Origin: Pseudomonas salomonii
Lineage (GTDB): Bacteria > Pseudomonadota > Gammaproteobacteria > Pseudomonadales > Pseudomonadaceae
Direction: 5' to 3'
NCBI RefSeq assembly: GCF_900107155.1
Contig: NZ_FNOX01000002.1
Coordinates: 1 to 64,000 of the forward strand
DNA: 64,000 nucleotides
Position numbers and translations under genes: made by a program
Notes under the pieces: model-generated
Database searches by the model: none
Told to the model about the DNA's origin: nothing
The model's input: the letters and a program-made list of their open reading frames with translations, nothing else
Shown here: one piece after another, positions 1 to 30,423 of the stretch
Position numbering within the stretch: position 1 is the first letter of the stretch
Layout of the letters: each line of letters starts with the position of its first letter

Positions 1-1
1 G

Positions 2-1123
2 GCCGATTTTGCGGCGCTGTTGCAGCAGCAAGCGGTCAGCGTGTTGTGGATGACCGCGGGCTTGTTCCACCAGTACGCCGAAGGGTTGCTGCCGGTGTTC
101 AAGCAGTTACGCTACCTGATCGTCGGCGGCGATGTGCTCGACCCAAGTGTCATCGCCCGGGTGCTCAAGGACGGCGCACCGCAGCACCTGCTCAATGGCT
201 ATGGCCCGACCGAAGCCACCACCTTCTCGACCACCTTTGAAATCACCTCGGCCGAGGAAGGCAGCATTCCGATTGGCCGGCCGGTCGGCAACAGCCGTGC
301 CTACGTGCTGGATGCCCATCAGCAACCGGTGCCGCTCGGCGTGACCGGCGAGCTGTATATCGGTGGTCAGGGTGTCGCCCTGGGCTATCTCAACCGTGCG
401 GACCTGACGGCGGAGAAATTCCTCGCCGACCCGTTCCGCGACGCCGGCCTGATGTACCGCACCGGCGACCTGGTGGCCTGGCGCGCGGACGGCACCTTGC
501 AGTACCTGGGGCGTAACGACCAGCAGGTGAAAATCCGTGGTTTCCGTATCGAGCTGGGCGAGATCGAAACCCGCCTGGCCAGTTGCCCCGGTGTCAGGGA
601 CGCAATTGTGCTGGCCCGTGAGGATGAACCAGGGCACAAGCGTCTGGTGGCCTACTTCACTGAGCGTCAAGCGTTGGACATCGAGGTACTGCGCACGCGC
701 CTGCAAGGGCAACTGCCGGAGTATATGGTGCCGAGCGCCTATGTGCGCCTGGACAGCCTGCCGCTGACCAGCAACGGCAAGGTTGACCGCAAGGCCTTGC
801 CGGCGCCGGACCAGGACGCCTTGCTCAGTCGTGTCTACGAGGCCCCGGAGGGGGCAGTGGAGGTCGCCCTGGCACGGCTGTGGGAGAGCGTGCTCAAGGT
901 TGAGAAAGTGGGGCGGCATGACCACTTCTTCGAGCTGGGTGGGCATTCACTGCTGGCGGTCAGCCTGGTTGAGCAGATGCGCAAGCAAGGCATGGACGCC
1001 GATCTGCGGGTGCTGCTCGCGCAACCGACGCTGGCTGCAATGGCCGCGGCGGTAGGGCAGGTGGAGCACGTGGTGGTGCCGCAATCAAGCGTGCCGACGC
1101 TTGAGCGCAAGCGCCGCATTTGA
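2..1123 (+). CDS. Non-ribosomal peptide synthetase, C-terminal fragment (A domain for Val, then T domain)
   Basis: The gene enters from the left edge, so only its last 373 codons are seen. They hold the second half of an adenylation domain and a complete peptidyl-carrier domain with the phosphopantetheine motif GGHSLLA. There is no thioesterase, so the chain must pass to the next protein. The visible specificity-pocket residues, aligned to GrsA, are W278, I299, G301, G322, T330 and F331, which match the Val signature DAFWIGGTF (the first three positions lie outside the window). The protein ends in a short basic tail, TLERKRRI, a plausible partner for the docking domain that opens the next synthetase. 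In a tolaasin/sessilin-like pathway this would be the module that loads Val12. NRPS identity is certain; Val is likely. Confidence 0.95.
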   Translation, partial: ADFAALLQQQAVSVLWMTAGLFHQYAEGLLPVFKQLRYLIVGGDVLDPSVIARVLKDGAPQHLLNGYGPTEATTFSTTFEITSAEEGSIPIGRPVGNSRAYVLDAHQQPVPLGVTGELYIGGQGVALGYLNRADLTAEKFLADPFRDAGLMYRTGDLVAWRADGTLQYLGRNDQQVKIRGFRIELGEIETRLASCPGVRDAIVLAREDEPGHKRLVAYFTERQALDIEVLRTRLQGQLPEYMVPSAYVRLDSLPLTSNGKVDRKALPAPDQDALLSRVYEAPEGAVEVALARLWESVLKVEKVGRHDHFFELGGHSLLAVSLVEQMRKQGMDADLRVLLAQPTLAAMAAAVGQVEHVVVPQSSVPTLERKRRI

Positions 1124-1458
1124 GTCGGCGTCTGATCTGAGGTCCACGTGGGAGCGAGCTTGCGCGCTCCCACATTGGCCTCGCGGTGACGCAGCCCCGA
1201 CTCCCTGCGTGAATTATCGGCATGTCACCCCCGCATTGTCCCGGCTTCCCATGACATACACCTTCTCGTGGATGTTTTAGTTTTCCAGCCCTGTGGAAAG
1301 CCCTGGGGCACGTATTCGATCCATCTCTTTTTTAAACCTGACGATAACGGTGTCCTGCCCATGAGGGGCTTGGCGCTGCTGCTCAATGCGCGATGCACAG
1401 GTTGCAATTGAAACCGGACTTTCTCGTCACTGTTTTCGAATCTTAAGCAGGTCACAAC
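1124..1458. other. Intergenic region between the two synthetase genes
   Basis: These 335 bases contain no credible gene. They hold a REP-like palindrome near the left end and the ribosome-binding site of the large synthetase (AGGT, seven bases before the ATG at 1459). The spacing is long for two genes of one assembly line, so an internal promoter is possible, but no convincing -35/-10 pair or lux-box-like palindrome was found. Confidence 0.6.
1148..1173. repeat. REP-like palindrome
   Basis: Nine-base arms (GTGGGAGCG and CGCTCCCAC) flank an eight-base loop containing AGCTTG. The sequence resembles the GTGGGAGC...GCTCCCAC intergenic repeats common in fluorescent pseudomonads. No T-run follows, so it is more likely a REP element than an intrinsic terminator, although it could stall transcripts from the upstream synthetase gene. 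Confidence 0.65.
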
Positions 1459-22602
<21,144 letters not shown>

Positions 22603-22723
22603 CCTGTGGCAGAGGGGGAGCCGGCACGGGCGCTTGCGCCCTTACCTGAAGCAAGCAATCACGCAACTTAGCGCGAGCCCGGCAACTGGTCGGGCCTACC
22701 TTTCAACGTATTAGTGGTCATCT

Positions 22724-23875
22724 ATGGAAAAGTCGAAGTTTCGCAAGATTGTCTGGGGCGTGGGTCTGGCCGTTGTTGCCGGCCTGGTGGTCTATTCGGT
22801 GCAGTCGCCGGCCGAGCCGCCGCAGTATCTGACTGCCAAGGTCGAACGGGGCGAGATCGAGAATTCGGTGCTGGCCACCGGGATTCTGCAGGGGGTCAAG
22901 CAGGTGGATGTCGGTGCGCAGGTCTCCGGCCAGTTGAAGTCTCTTAAGGTCAAGCTTGGCGACAAGGTCAAGAAGGGCCAGTGGTTGGCCGAGATCGACC
23001 CGTTGGTGCTGCAGAACGCGCTGCGCCAGGCCCAGGTCAACGAGGAAAACCTCGACGCGCAACGCAGGGCCACGGCGGCCCAGGTCGCCCAGACCAAATC
23101 GGTATGGGAGCGTTACCGCAGCCTGCAATCGGATGCCGCGATCTCCAAGCAGGATTTCGAGACCGCCGAATCCAACTATCTGGTGCAGAGCGCCAACCTG
23201 GTGGCCCTGGACGCACAGCTGAAAAATGCGCGGATCCAGATCGACACCGCCAAGGTCAACCTGGGCTACACCCGTATCGTCGCGCCGATTGACGGTGATG
23301 TGGTCGGCATTGTCACTCAGGAAGGCCAGACCGTGATCGCCGAACAACTGGCACCGGTGCTGCTGAAACTGGCAGACCTGGACACCATGACGATCAAGGC
23401 TCAGGTATCGGAGGCGGATGTGATCCATATCCAACCGGGCCAGGAGGTGTACTTCACGATCCTGGGCGAAGCCAACAAGCGTTATTACGGCAAACTGCGC
23501 GGCACCGAGCCGGCGCCGCAGAACTACCTGGACACCCAGGCCGCCGGCACCACCAAGCAGAACACAGCGGTGTTCTACAATGCCTTGTTTGACGTGCCTA
23601 ATCCGGAACATCGCCTGCGGATCTCGATGACCGCGCAGGTGCGCATCGTGCGGGACACCGCCAAGGATGTGCTGATGATGCCAGTGGCTGCGCTGGGCAA
23701 GCGCAATGCAGACGGCTCGTACGTCGTGCGCGTGGTGGATGAGACTGGCCACGCCCAGGAGCGCAACGTGCAGGTGGGAATCAACAATAACGTCAAGGCT
23801 CAGATCAAGGATGGCCTGGTGGAAGGTGACAAAGTCGTTATCGGTGATCCGACCCCAGCCGTGGCGGGGATCTGA
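22724..23875 (+). CDS. macA: MacA-type periplasmic adaptor of a lipopeptide efflux pump
   Basis: This 383-residue membrane-fusion protein has an N-terminal membrane anchor (about residues 8-26), a lipoyl/barrel-sandwich half (VERGEIENSVLATG...), a coiled-coil hairpin (about 95-175) and a C-terminal beta-barrel/MP domain. It would join the inner-membrane MacB transporter to an outer-membrane channel. It starts 121 bases after the synthetase and ends two bases before macB, so the three genes are probably co-transcribed. In characterised Pseudomonas lipopeptide clusters the MacAB pair directly after the last synthetase exports the lipopeptide. No TolC-like outer-membrane gene is present downstream. 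Confidence 0.95.
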   Translation: MEKSKFRKIVWGVGLAVVAGLVVYSVQSPAEPPQYLTAKVERGEIENSVLATGILQGVKQVDVGAQVSGQLKSLKVKLGDKVKKGQWLAEIDPLVLQNALRQAQVNEENLDAQRRATAAQVAQTKSVWERYRSLQSDAAISKQDFETAESNYLVQSANLVALDAQLKNARIQIDTAKVNLGYTRIVAPIDGDVVGIVTQEGQTVIAEQLAPVLLKLADLDTMTIKAQVSEADVIHIQPGQEVYFTILGEANKRYYGKLRGTEPAPQNYLDTQAAGTTKQNTAVFYNALFDVPNPEHRLRISMTAQVRIVRDTAKDVLMMPVAALGKRNADGSYVVRVVDETGHAQERNVQVGINNNVKAQIKDGLVEGDKVVIGDPTPAVAGI

Positions 23876-23877
23876 CA

Positions 23878-25836
23878 ATGACCCAAGCATTGTTGGAGCT
23901 CAAAGGCATCAGCCGCAGCTTCGTGGCGGGTGAGAAGGCGTTCATGGCCCTCAAGGATGTCAACCTGACCATCAACGCCGGGGAAATGGTGGCGATCACG
24001 GGGGCCTCAGGCTCAGGCAAATCGACGCTGATGAATATCCTTGGCTGCCTGGATTACGCCACCGATGGTAGCTACACCATCAGCGGTCGCGAAACCCGCG
24101 ACCTGGCGGACCAGGAACTGGCCGAGCTGCGCCGTGATCACTTCGGGTTTATCTTTCAGCGCTACCATTTGCTACCGCACTTGAGCGCGATGCATAACGT
24201 CGAGATGCCGGCGATTTATTCCGGCGTACCGGAAGGGCAGCGCCACAGCCGTGCCAAGGAACTGCTGGCGCGACTCGGCCTGGCCGGCCACCTGGTCAAC
24301 CGCCCCAGCCAGTTGTCCGGCGGGCAACAGCAACGGGTGAGTATCGCGCGGGCCCTGATGAATGGCGGCGAGGTCATTCTGGCCGATGAACCGACCGGCG
24401 CACTCGACACCGCCAGCGGCAAGGAGGTGATGAACATCCTGTTGGAACTGCACGCGGCAGGGCACACGGTGATCATCGTGACCCACGATGCCAAGGTCGC
24501 TGCACACGCCGAGCGCATTATCGAGATGCGCGACGGTGAGATTGTCAGTGACCGGCTCAATGAACGGCCCGGGGTCGAACTGGCCGAATCGGCCAATACC
24601 AAGGTTCGGGCCAAGCCGGGGCGGCGTCTGGTGGCGAGCCTTGGGTTGTTCAAGGAAGCGTTTGTGATGGCCTGGGTGGCGCTGATTTCTCACCGCATGC
24701 GCACGCTGCTGACCATGCTCGGCATCGTGATCGGCATCACCTCGGTGGTGTCGATCGTGGCCATCGGTGAAGGCGCCAAGCGCTATGTACTGAGTGACAT
24801 CCAGGCGATCGGCAGCAATACCATCGATATCTACCCAGGCACCGACTTTGGCGACAGCCATGCCTCAGCCATCGAGACCCTGGTGTTATCCGATGTCACG
24901 GCCCTCAGCCAGTTGCATTACATCGACAGCGCCACGCCAAATGCCGGGCGCAATCTGTTGCTGCGCTTTGGCAATATCGACGTGGATGCCACGGTCAACG
25001 GCGTGAGTGCCAGCTCGTTCCAGGTCCGTGGGATCAAGATCGCCGAAGGCATCACCTTCAGTCAGGACGACGATACGCGCCAGGCTCAGGTGGTGGTGAT
25101 CGACCACAACACCCGCAACCGGCTGTTTGGGCCGAATGTCGAGGCACTTGGCCAAATCATCTTGGTGGGAAACCTGCCGTGCACGGTGATTGGCGTGGCG
25201 GCGGACAATAAAAACATCTTCAACACCAGCAAGGCACTGAATGTCTGGGTGCCGTACGAGACCGCCGCTGGCCGCCTGTTGGGCCAGCGTTACCTGGACA
25301 GCATCACGGTGCGGATCAAGGACGGCCAGCCGAGCAAGGTGGTGGAAGAAAACGTGACCAAGCTGATGGAGCAGCGCCACGGCACCAAGGATTTCTTTAC
25401 CTACAACCTCGACAGCATCATGCAAACGGTACAAAAGACCAGCCAGTCGCTGGCCTTGCTGCTGTCATTGATTGCGTTGATTTCCTTGGTGGTGGGGGGC
25501 ATTGGCGTGATGAATATCATGCTGGTGTCGGTAACCGAGCGCACACGGGAAATCGGCATTCGAATGGCCGTGGGCGCGCGTCAGTCGGACATCCGCCAGC
25601 AGTTCCTGGTGGAAGCGGTCATGGTGTGTCTGATCGGTGGGGTGATTGGTATCTCGTTATCGTTTGGCATCGGCTTTGTCTTTTCCCTGGTCATCAAGGA
25701 ATGGCAGATGGTGTTTTCCCTGGAATCGATTGTCACCGCATTCGTGTGTTCAAGCCTGATTGGCATCATCTTCGGATTTGTACCAGCCCGTAATGCGGCG
25801 CGGTTGGATCCGATCGAAGCCCTCGCACGGGACTGA
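23878..25836 (+). CDS. macB: MacB-type ABC transporter, ATPase-permease fusion (lipopeptide export)
   Basis: The 652-residue protein has an N-terminal ABC ATPase with Walker [10 protein letters not shown] (about 41-49), signature LSGGQQQR and Walker [10 protein letters not shown]. It is followed by a first transmembrane helix (about 265-290), a large periplasmic MacB_PCD domain and three C-terminal FtsX-like helices containing the conserved [16 protein letters not shown] turn. This is the full-length MacB layout. It uses ATP to drive periplasmic substrate out through MacA and an outer-membrane channel. Placement after macA and the synthetase makes the lipopeptide the likely substrate. A strong bidirectional terminator follows. 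Confidence 0.96.
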   Translation: MTQALLELKGISRSFVAGEKAFMALKDVNLTINAGEMVAITGASGSGKSTLMNILGCLDYATDGSYTISGRETRDLADQELAELRRDHFGFIFQRYHLLPHLSAMHNVEMPAIYSGVPEGQRHSRAKELLARLGLAGHLVNRPSQLSGGQQQRVSIARALMNGGEVILADEPTGALDTASGKEVMNILLELHAAGHTVIIVTHDAKVAAHAERIIEMRDGEIVSDRLNERPGVELAESANTKVRAKPGRRLVASLGLFKEAFVMAWVALISHRMRTLLTMLGIVIGITSVVSIVAIGEGAKRYVLSDIQAIGSNTIDIYPGTDFGDSHASAIETLVLSDVTALSQLHYIDSATPNAGRNLLLRFGNIDVDATVNGVSASSFQVRGIKIAEGITFSQDDDTRQAQVVVIDHNTRNRLFGPNVEALGQIILVGNLPCTVIGVAADNKNIFNTSKALNVWVPYETAAGRLLGQRYLDSITVRIKDGQPSKVVEENVTKLMEQRHGTKDFFTYNLDSIMQTVQKTSQSLALLLSLIALISLVVGGIGVMNIMLVSVTERTREIGIRMAVGARQSDIRQQFLVEAVMVCLIGGVIGISLSFGIGFVFSLVIKEWQMVFSLESIVTAFVCSSLIGIIFGFVPARNAARLDPIEALARD

Positions 25837-25843
25837 GGCTGGT

Positions 25844-25882
25844 AAAAAAGCCCGCTCACCTTGACCGGTGGCGGGCTTTTTT
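25844..25882. terminator. Bidirectional intrinsic terminator between macB and the Dab transaminase gene
   Basis: AAAAAAGCCCGC at 25844-25855 pairs with GCGGGCTTTTTT at 25871-25882, and CACC/GGTG extends the stem inward. A-runs and T-runs flank both sides, so it can end transcripts of the rightward macAB operon and of the leftward transaminase gene. Confidence 0.92.
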
Positions 25883-25911
25883 GGTGCCTGTTTCAGGGCT
25901 GGACGCCTATG

Positions 25912-27258
25912 TCAGTTCGACTGGCCGACGACATGCAAACGATGTGCGCTGGCGTTTTTGATCGCGTCCTCAAAACGGTCGAGCACGCTGCCCACCTGGG
26001 CTTCGGTAATGGTCAGGGCCGGTAGAAAACGCAGGACCGAACCGTGGCGCCCACCGGTTTCGATGATCAGGCCATTGTCGAAGCAATTGAGTTTGATCGC
26101 CCGTGCCAGTGTGCCGTCACCGAGGCCCGCACGCTTGTGCACGCCCGGCTTGGTGACTTCAACGCCAATCATCAGTCCACGGCCACGTACATCGGCGATC
26201 GGGTCATGCCGCTGGGCGATTTCTTTCAGGCCTGCGAGCAGTTGTGCACCTCGTGCAGCTGCGTGCTCCACCAAGCCGGCCTGGTGGATATGGCGCATGG
26301 TTGCGCGCCCGGCGACCATCGCGATCTGATTACCGCGGAACGTGCCGGCATGCATGCCCGGACCCCAGGTGTCGAGGTGCTCGGCGTAAACTATCACCGA
26401 CAGCGGGTAGCCGCCGCCGATCGCTTTGGACAGGACCAGGATGTCGGGGACGATACCGGCATGTTCGATGGCAAAGGTGCTGCCGGTACGGCCCAGGCCA
26501 GTCTGCACTTCGTCGATGATCAGCACGATGCCCAATTGCTGGGTGATCTCACGCAATCCACGCAGCCACTCGGCCGAGGCGGGGATGCAACCGCCTTCAC
26601 CCTGCACCACTTCAACGAGCACAGCGGCGGGAAGGGTGACGCCGCCTTCCGGGTCCGAGAGCACGGTGCGGATGTACTCGATCGACAGTTGGTCCGTCTG
26701 CTCACCGTCGGTGCCGAACGGGCAGCGAAAGCGGTAAGGGTAGGGGAGGAAGTGGGTGTTTTGCGCGGTGACACTGGGAATGCCTTTGGGGTTCAGATTT
26801 CCCATGGCCGACAGCGCACCCGCGGTCATGCCGTGGTAGCCACCGTGAAAGGCCATCAGCGCTGAGCGTTTGGTGTAATGACGCGCCAGCTTGATGGCGG
26901 CTTCCACCGCGTCCGAGCCGCTGGGGCCGCAAAACAGAATCTTGCTGGAGGCGCGCATCGCGGCCGGCAACTGAGAAAACAGCTCTTGCACAAACGCATG
27001 CTTGGCGGGTGTGGCGAGGTCCAGGGCTTGTTGCAGTTGGTCGGTGCTCAGAAAGTCCAGTACAGCTTCCTTGACGGCAGGTGGGTTGTGGCCCAAGGCC
27101 AGGGTGCCGGCGTTAGCCAGGCAGTCGAGGTATTCCCTGCCTTGTGCATCCTTGACCCACACGCCATTTCCGCTGACAAACAGGCGTTGGAAAGTGGCGG
27201 CGTAGGTGCGAGCATTCGATTCAACTTTCTTCAGATAACTTAGCTCTTCCATAATCAT
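25912..27258 (-). CDS. dat: Diaminobutyrate--2-oxoglutarate transaminase
   Basis: The 448-residue class III PLP-dependent aminotransferase makes L-2,4-diaminobutyrate from aspartate semialdehyde with glutamate as donor. Visible hallmarks are GPSGSDAVEAA, the FHGGYHGMT motif, IIDEVQTGLGRTG, and the PLP lysine in LVLSKAIGGG. The length and N-terminus match the EctB/PvdH/Dat group. Pocket 5 of the neighbouring synthetase carries the exact Dab code, so this gene probably supplies that residue; equivalent genes sit in syringomycin- and tolaasin-type clusters. An ATG six bases downstream is an alternative start. The organism probably also has a pyoverdine pvdH elsewhere, so this would be a pathway-dedicated copy (inference). 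Confidence 0.92.
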   Translation of the reverse strand: MIMEELSYLKKVESNARTYAATFQRLFVSGNGVWVKDAQGREYLDCLANAGTLALGHNPPAVKEAVLDFLSTDQLQQALDLATPAKHAFVQELFSQLPAAMRASSKILFCGPSGSDAVEAAIKLARHYTKRSALMAFHGGYHGMTAGALSAMGNLNPKGIPSVTAQNTHFLPYPYRFRCPFGTDGEQTDQLSIEYIRTVLSDPEGGVTLPAAVLVEVVQGEGGCIPASAEWLRGLREITQQLGIVLIIDEVQTGLGRTGSTFAIEHAGIVPDILVLSKAIGGGYPLSVIVYAEHLDTWGPGMHAGTFRGNQIAMVAGRATMRHIHQAGLVEHAAARGAQLLAGLKEIAQRHDPIADVRGRGLMIGVEVTKPGVHKRAGLGDGTLARAIKLNCFDNGLIIETGGRHGSVLRFLPALTITEAQVGSVLDRFEDAIKNASAHRLHVVGQSN

Positions 27259-27680
27259 GCACTCATCGGCTGCGTCAGTGCGCAGCGCTGGATAGTTGAT
27301 GAAACAAGAAACGGCGGGTCGTGAATAACGACAAACTCTTCAAGAAAGCAAACGGGGGCGGTTATATGACCGTATTACTGTCGGCAGTGAAAATAAAATC
27401 AGCCGAAAGTTAGCCGTGATGCTTCTGAAATGAGCGCTACCAAGGTAATTGATGGCCGTAGCCAGTTTGAAGGAAGCAGACAGTGATCGCTATCGGCTTA
27501 GGCGCAGGATGCCCCTGAAATCCATGTCATGGACATGGCATGGGTGGCAGCGAACTGGGAACAAGGTCTACAGGAGAAAGTTGTGCATGCAAGGTCGCGC
27601 AGAAGAACGACGTTTATATCGCCGCCTGCGTCGGCAAATGAGTAAAAAGGCGTTGCTATCAGGCAGTAATGGCACTGCCT
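27259..27680. other. Intergenic region upstream of the Dab transaminase gene
   Basis: These 422 bases probably hold the promoter of the leftward transaminase gene. A clear 17-base palindrome lies at 27522-27538 (CCATGTC-ATG-GACATGG), a possible operator about 265 bases upstream of the start codon. A rightward reading frame from 27587 to 27700 (37 codons, preceded by AGGAGA) is arginine-rich and overlaps the end of the LuxR gene; it is not called. Confidence 0.45.
27661..27680 (-). terminator. Hairpin directly after the LuxR-type gene
   Basis: AGGCAGT at 27661-27667 and ACTGCCT at 27674-27680 form a seven-base-pair stem with a six-base loop, directly abutting the stop codon of the leftward LuxR gene. 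A T-run on that strand follows only about 13 bases later, so it is a weak terminator or an mRNA-stabilising hairpin. Confidence 0.5.
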
Positions 27681-28517
27681 TTACCAACTTGCAACCTTAG
27701 CAGCGCCTGGATTGGCATGCATCCAACGAATCAGCGAATGCCGCCCACGAATACCCATTTTGATAACAGCACGTTTGAGGTAGCTTTCCACTGTGTTGAC
27801 TTTCAGTACCAGCGCGTCAGCCAACTCAGGAGCGGTGTGTCCCGCTAAAAGGCCGATGCAAATTTCCTTCTCACGATTGGACAGCTTCAGGCCCGATTGC
27901 ATTAGACGATTTTCAAAACGCTGGCGCAGGGAGTCAATGTTTGCGTTGTTGGGGACAAAATTTTCAGCGGCGATATTTTTGTCGAGTACCGCTTGTGAAT
28001 TAATCGCGTTGATGTGTTTCTCTACCAGGGGTAGCAGCAATGATGAGAAATCCTTGAGCGTTATTTGTTCTTGCGTTGAGAAGCTATCGGCGTGCATGCG
28101 ATATAACGAAATTATATAACAATACTCGTTTTTGAGTGATTTCAGATGCAGCTGGGAGCTGAAGGGAATAGTAGTTAAGGCCTGTTCAATCCCGACGTTA
28201 ACCACCGATGAACAGTCGGTCATGTGGTGAACAGGGGAGCATTCACTCATCAGCAGCTCACTCGTCAAGACCTCCGTTGTTTGTTTATTGGATCCAATGG
28301 GTGAGGCCATACATGCGGGGCCTTGTATCTCGTGGCTGATCGTATTGGGCTCTGCACGTGACGCGTCGGCGTCTTTTACGCGTAATTGCGTAATGTACGT
28401 AGCATCCACGTGCAACTTGGTGAGTACCAGATCGTGCAAAAGCCGCGTAAATTTTCGGCTGCCCGCACTGGTGATGACCTTACCGATAAGAGGGAACAGG
28501 GTTTGGGAGTTAATCAT
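27681..28517 (-). CDS. LuxR-type transcriptional regulator
   Basis: The 278-residue protein has a typical C-terminal LuxR/NarL helix-turn-helix: LSNREKEICIGLLAGHTAPELADAL, then a recognition helix around VNTVESYLKRAVIKMG. The first 200 residues show neither the conserved acyl-homoserine-lactone pocket pattern nor a response-regulator receiver domain, so the signal it senses is unknown. LuxR regulators of this general kind flank and activate Pseudomonas lipopeptide clusters; its place between the transaminase gene and the hydroxylase/exporter pair makes it a candidate regulator of the cluster. Base composition is visibly more AT-rich than that of the synthetase genes. Confidence 0.85.
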   Translation of the reverse strand: MINSQTLFPLIGKVITSAGSRKFTRLLHDLVLTKLHVDATYITQLRVKDADASRAEPNTISHEIQGPACMASPIGSNKQTTEVLTSELLMSECSPVHHMTDCSSVVNVGIEQALTTIPFSSQLHLKSLKNEYCYIISLYRMHADSFSTQEQITLKDFSSLLLPLVEKHINAINSQAVLDKNIAAENFVPNNANIDSLRQRFENRLMQSGLKLSNREKEICIGLLAGHTAPELADALVLKVNTVESYLKRAVIKMGIRGRHSLIRWMHANPGAAKVASW

Positions 28518-28741
28518 TTCATTTCACTGTCATGTTTCACGTTGAGGATTGTCGCAGCGGTTGGATCAGGGAGGTCGACGTCAGGCACCGCAACATTGAG
28601 CGTTAGAGAGCAGGCTTTGCGGATCGGCAGGGTAAGAAAATCCAAAGTGTTATTGCATGTTTTTAAATGCTGCCCTAGCATGATTACGAATAATGGCCTT
28701 CTGATATTATTTGGCCGATTTCCGTCCTCCTGCGCGTATTT

Positions 28742-29347
28742 TCATCCCTCCATAAGCCGTTGTGCGCCTAGGATTCCGGACAGCAGGCCTATACCCAACA
28801 GAAATACACTGGGGGCCTTGGTCATGACTTTCTGGGCGGCCGCGAAGGACAGCAATCGCCGTGAAATAGCGCCATAGATCAGCAAAATAGAGACGTCGAT
28901 CACACCCCAGATCAGTGCAAGCAGCAGCCCCTGTTTAATGAAGTCGCCATCGTGTTCAATGAAACCTGGCAGGAAGGCAAGGAAAAATAGTATGTCTTTG
29001 GGGTTGGACAGGCCCACTTTCAGGGCGCGCCAGAAAAAGTGACGGCGGCTGTTTTGCACCGGGGCGATTCCATCGGCGCTGGCACGGAGGCTGGAAACCC
29101 CAAGCCAGGCCAAATACAGTCCGCCGACAAGTTGGCCCCAATTGAGCAGCACCGGGCTGACGTCCATTGCGGTGTAGATAAGCGTCAGGGTGATCAGCAG
29201 CAGAAGTTGGGCGGACAGCACACCGCCAGTGATCGTGGCGGTGGGCCAGGCCTGCCTGGCGTCGGAAATGACCAGAGCCACCACGGGACCAGGAGAGGCG
29301 ATAAGGAAAAATACCGCTACGGCAAAGGTTAGGTGCAATATGCTCAT
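28742..29347 (-). CDS. LysE/RhtB-family amino-acid exporter
   Basis: The 201-residue inner-membrane protein has six predicted hydrophobic segments and the family motif near the N-terminus (FFLIASPGPVVALVISDARQ). LysE/RhtB proteins export amino acids such as lysine, arginine, homoserine or threonine and their analogues. The start at 29347 is chosen because ATGA overlaps the stop codon of the upstream oxygenase gene by four bases, indicating translational coupling. A longer in-frame extension to 29440 lies inside the oxygenase gene and is less likely. Coupling implies that it exports the oxygenase product or protects against it (inference). Confidence 0.9.
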   Translation of the reverse strand: MSILHLTFAVAVFFLIASPGPVVALVISDARQAWPTATITGGVLSAQLLLLITLTLIYTAMDVSPVLLNWGQLVGGLYLAWLGVSSLRASADGIAPVQNSRRHFFWRALKVGLSNPKDILFFLAFLPGFIEHDGDFIKQGLLLALIWGVIDVSILLIYGAISRRLLSFAAAQKVMTKAPSVFLLGIGLLSGILGAQRLMEG

Positions 29348-30234
29348 AGAGAGGTGACCAGGTCCAATATGCGGTTGCTTTTGCCCAGACGTTGCGCGTA
29401 GTAGCGATAGCCGGCCACCGCGAAGGTGCGTTGAATCCAACGATCGTTGCCATCCAGACGGGCTGAGAACGCGCTGCGGGCGTGGGCGGTTTTGCGGTTG
29501 TCGATGATCAACAGGTCGCCGGCATTGAGGTGCACCGGGCGGGCGACTTCCCAGGCGGCCTTGCGTAAACCCTCAAGTTTGAGTTGCGCGTGCTTGCTGC
29601 TTGCGACCATGAACTGAGGGTCGAAACGAAAAAAGGGCGATTCAGGGTCGCCGTATAGAACGGTTTGTTTTTGGTTTATATCGATACGGCAGTTTTTTTC
29701 TGTCGTACAGTAGTCCGAGAGGAAGTTGTAGTTTTCCCCATGAAAATAGTTAAGGTCTGCCGGTGTGACGATGTCGCGGATGTTATCGATGGAGCTGATG
29801 AAGGTTGCGGCGTCGGCGTCGGGCGCTTGGCGCAGGCAAAACAACACCAGATAATCCGGCGAGACAGCGTGAAACGCATTTTCGGTATGCAACTCCAGCT
29901 CACAATCGTAACTGTCCGAGCTGGCACTCATAGAATGGATTTTATGGGGGAAAAAATTATTGATTATATCGCCGTTGGATTCTTGGATATAACCAATCGG
30001 ATCACCCAGTATGGCTGTCGCTTTCAAGATAACTTGTTCACTGATCGTGCAGACTTTGTTTAGGCTGGCGCGATCAACGGGTGTCGAAGGGATGGTACCG
30101 GTCGGCAAGTTTTTTAAATGCAGAAATCCGTTTTTGTTGCCAAATAAACGAAAATTTAATATCTCTGATTCAATGGCTTGGTCAAGACTTGCTAGTTGGA
30201 TGCTGGAGAGCAGGAGTTGATTGAATTCGGGCAT
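29344..30234 (-). CDS. VioC/AsnO-like Fe(II)/2-oxoglutarate amino-acid hydroxylase
   Basis: The 296-residue protein belongs to the clavaminate-synthase-like oxygenases. The iron ligands appear as LHTENAFH (His-x-Glu, as in VioC and AsnO rather than the usual His-x-Asp) and a distal His in NRKTAHARSAF; RWIQRTF supplies the 2-oxoglutarate-binding arginine. Characterised relatives hydroxylate free L-Arg, L-Asn or L-Lys at an unactivated carbon. The substrate cannot be read from sequence; Lys, Dab or Arg would fit the neighbouring lipopeptide genes and the coupled LysE exporter. The start is uncertain: ATG at 30234 (MPEFNQLL) is chosen, with TTG at 30261 nine codons upstream as alternative; neither has a strong ribosome-binding site. 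The DNA is AT-rich, suggesting acquisition. Confidence 0.85.
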   Translation of the reverse strand: MPEFNQLLLSSIQLASLDQAIESEILNFRLFGNKNGFLHLKNLPTGTIPSTPVDRASLNKVCTISEQVILKATAILGDPIGYIQESNGDIINNFFPHKIHSMSASSDSYDCELELHTENAFHAVSPDYLVLFCLRQAPDADAATFISSIDNIRDIVTPADLNYFHGENYNFLSDYCTTEKNCRIDINQKQTVLYGDPESPFFRFDPQFMVASSKHAQLKLEGLRKAAWEVARPVHLNAGDLLIIDNRKTAHARSAFSARLDGNDRWIQRTFAVAGYRYYAQRLGKSNRILDLVTSL

Positions 30235-30423
30235 GGTAAGTTGTCTGCTGTGTTTTTTCAATGACGTTGAGGCTGCAGAGGCTGGTGATATGCCATAGGC
30301 AGATAAAACACGTTAATCCGGTCTAGGTGCGCTCGATTTTTTTATAGGTTATGTCGCTTATTTGTACGGGTATTATTTTGCAAACGCCCTGTATTTAAAA
30401 GCAGAAAAAAAGGACAGGTAAGG

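Noticed and set aside
22628-22641. Hairpin GGGCG-CTTG-CGCCC after the synthetase as a terminator
   Set aside because: No T-run follows, and macA is probably co-transcribed with the synthetase gene; at most an mRNA structural element.
27449-27700. 83-codon plus-strand frame upstream of the Dab transaminase gene
   Set aside because: No recognisable domain, arginine-rich composition, and overlap with the LuxR gene end. A shorter version from 27587 has a ribosome-binding-like site but remains unsupported.
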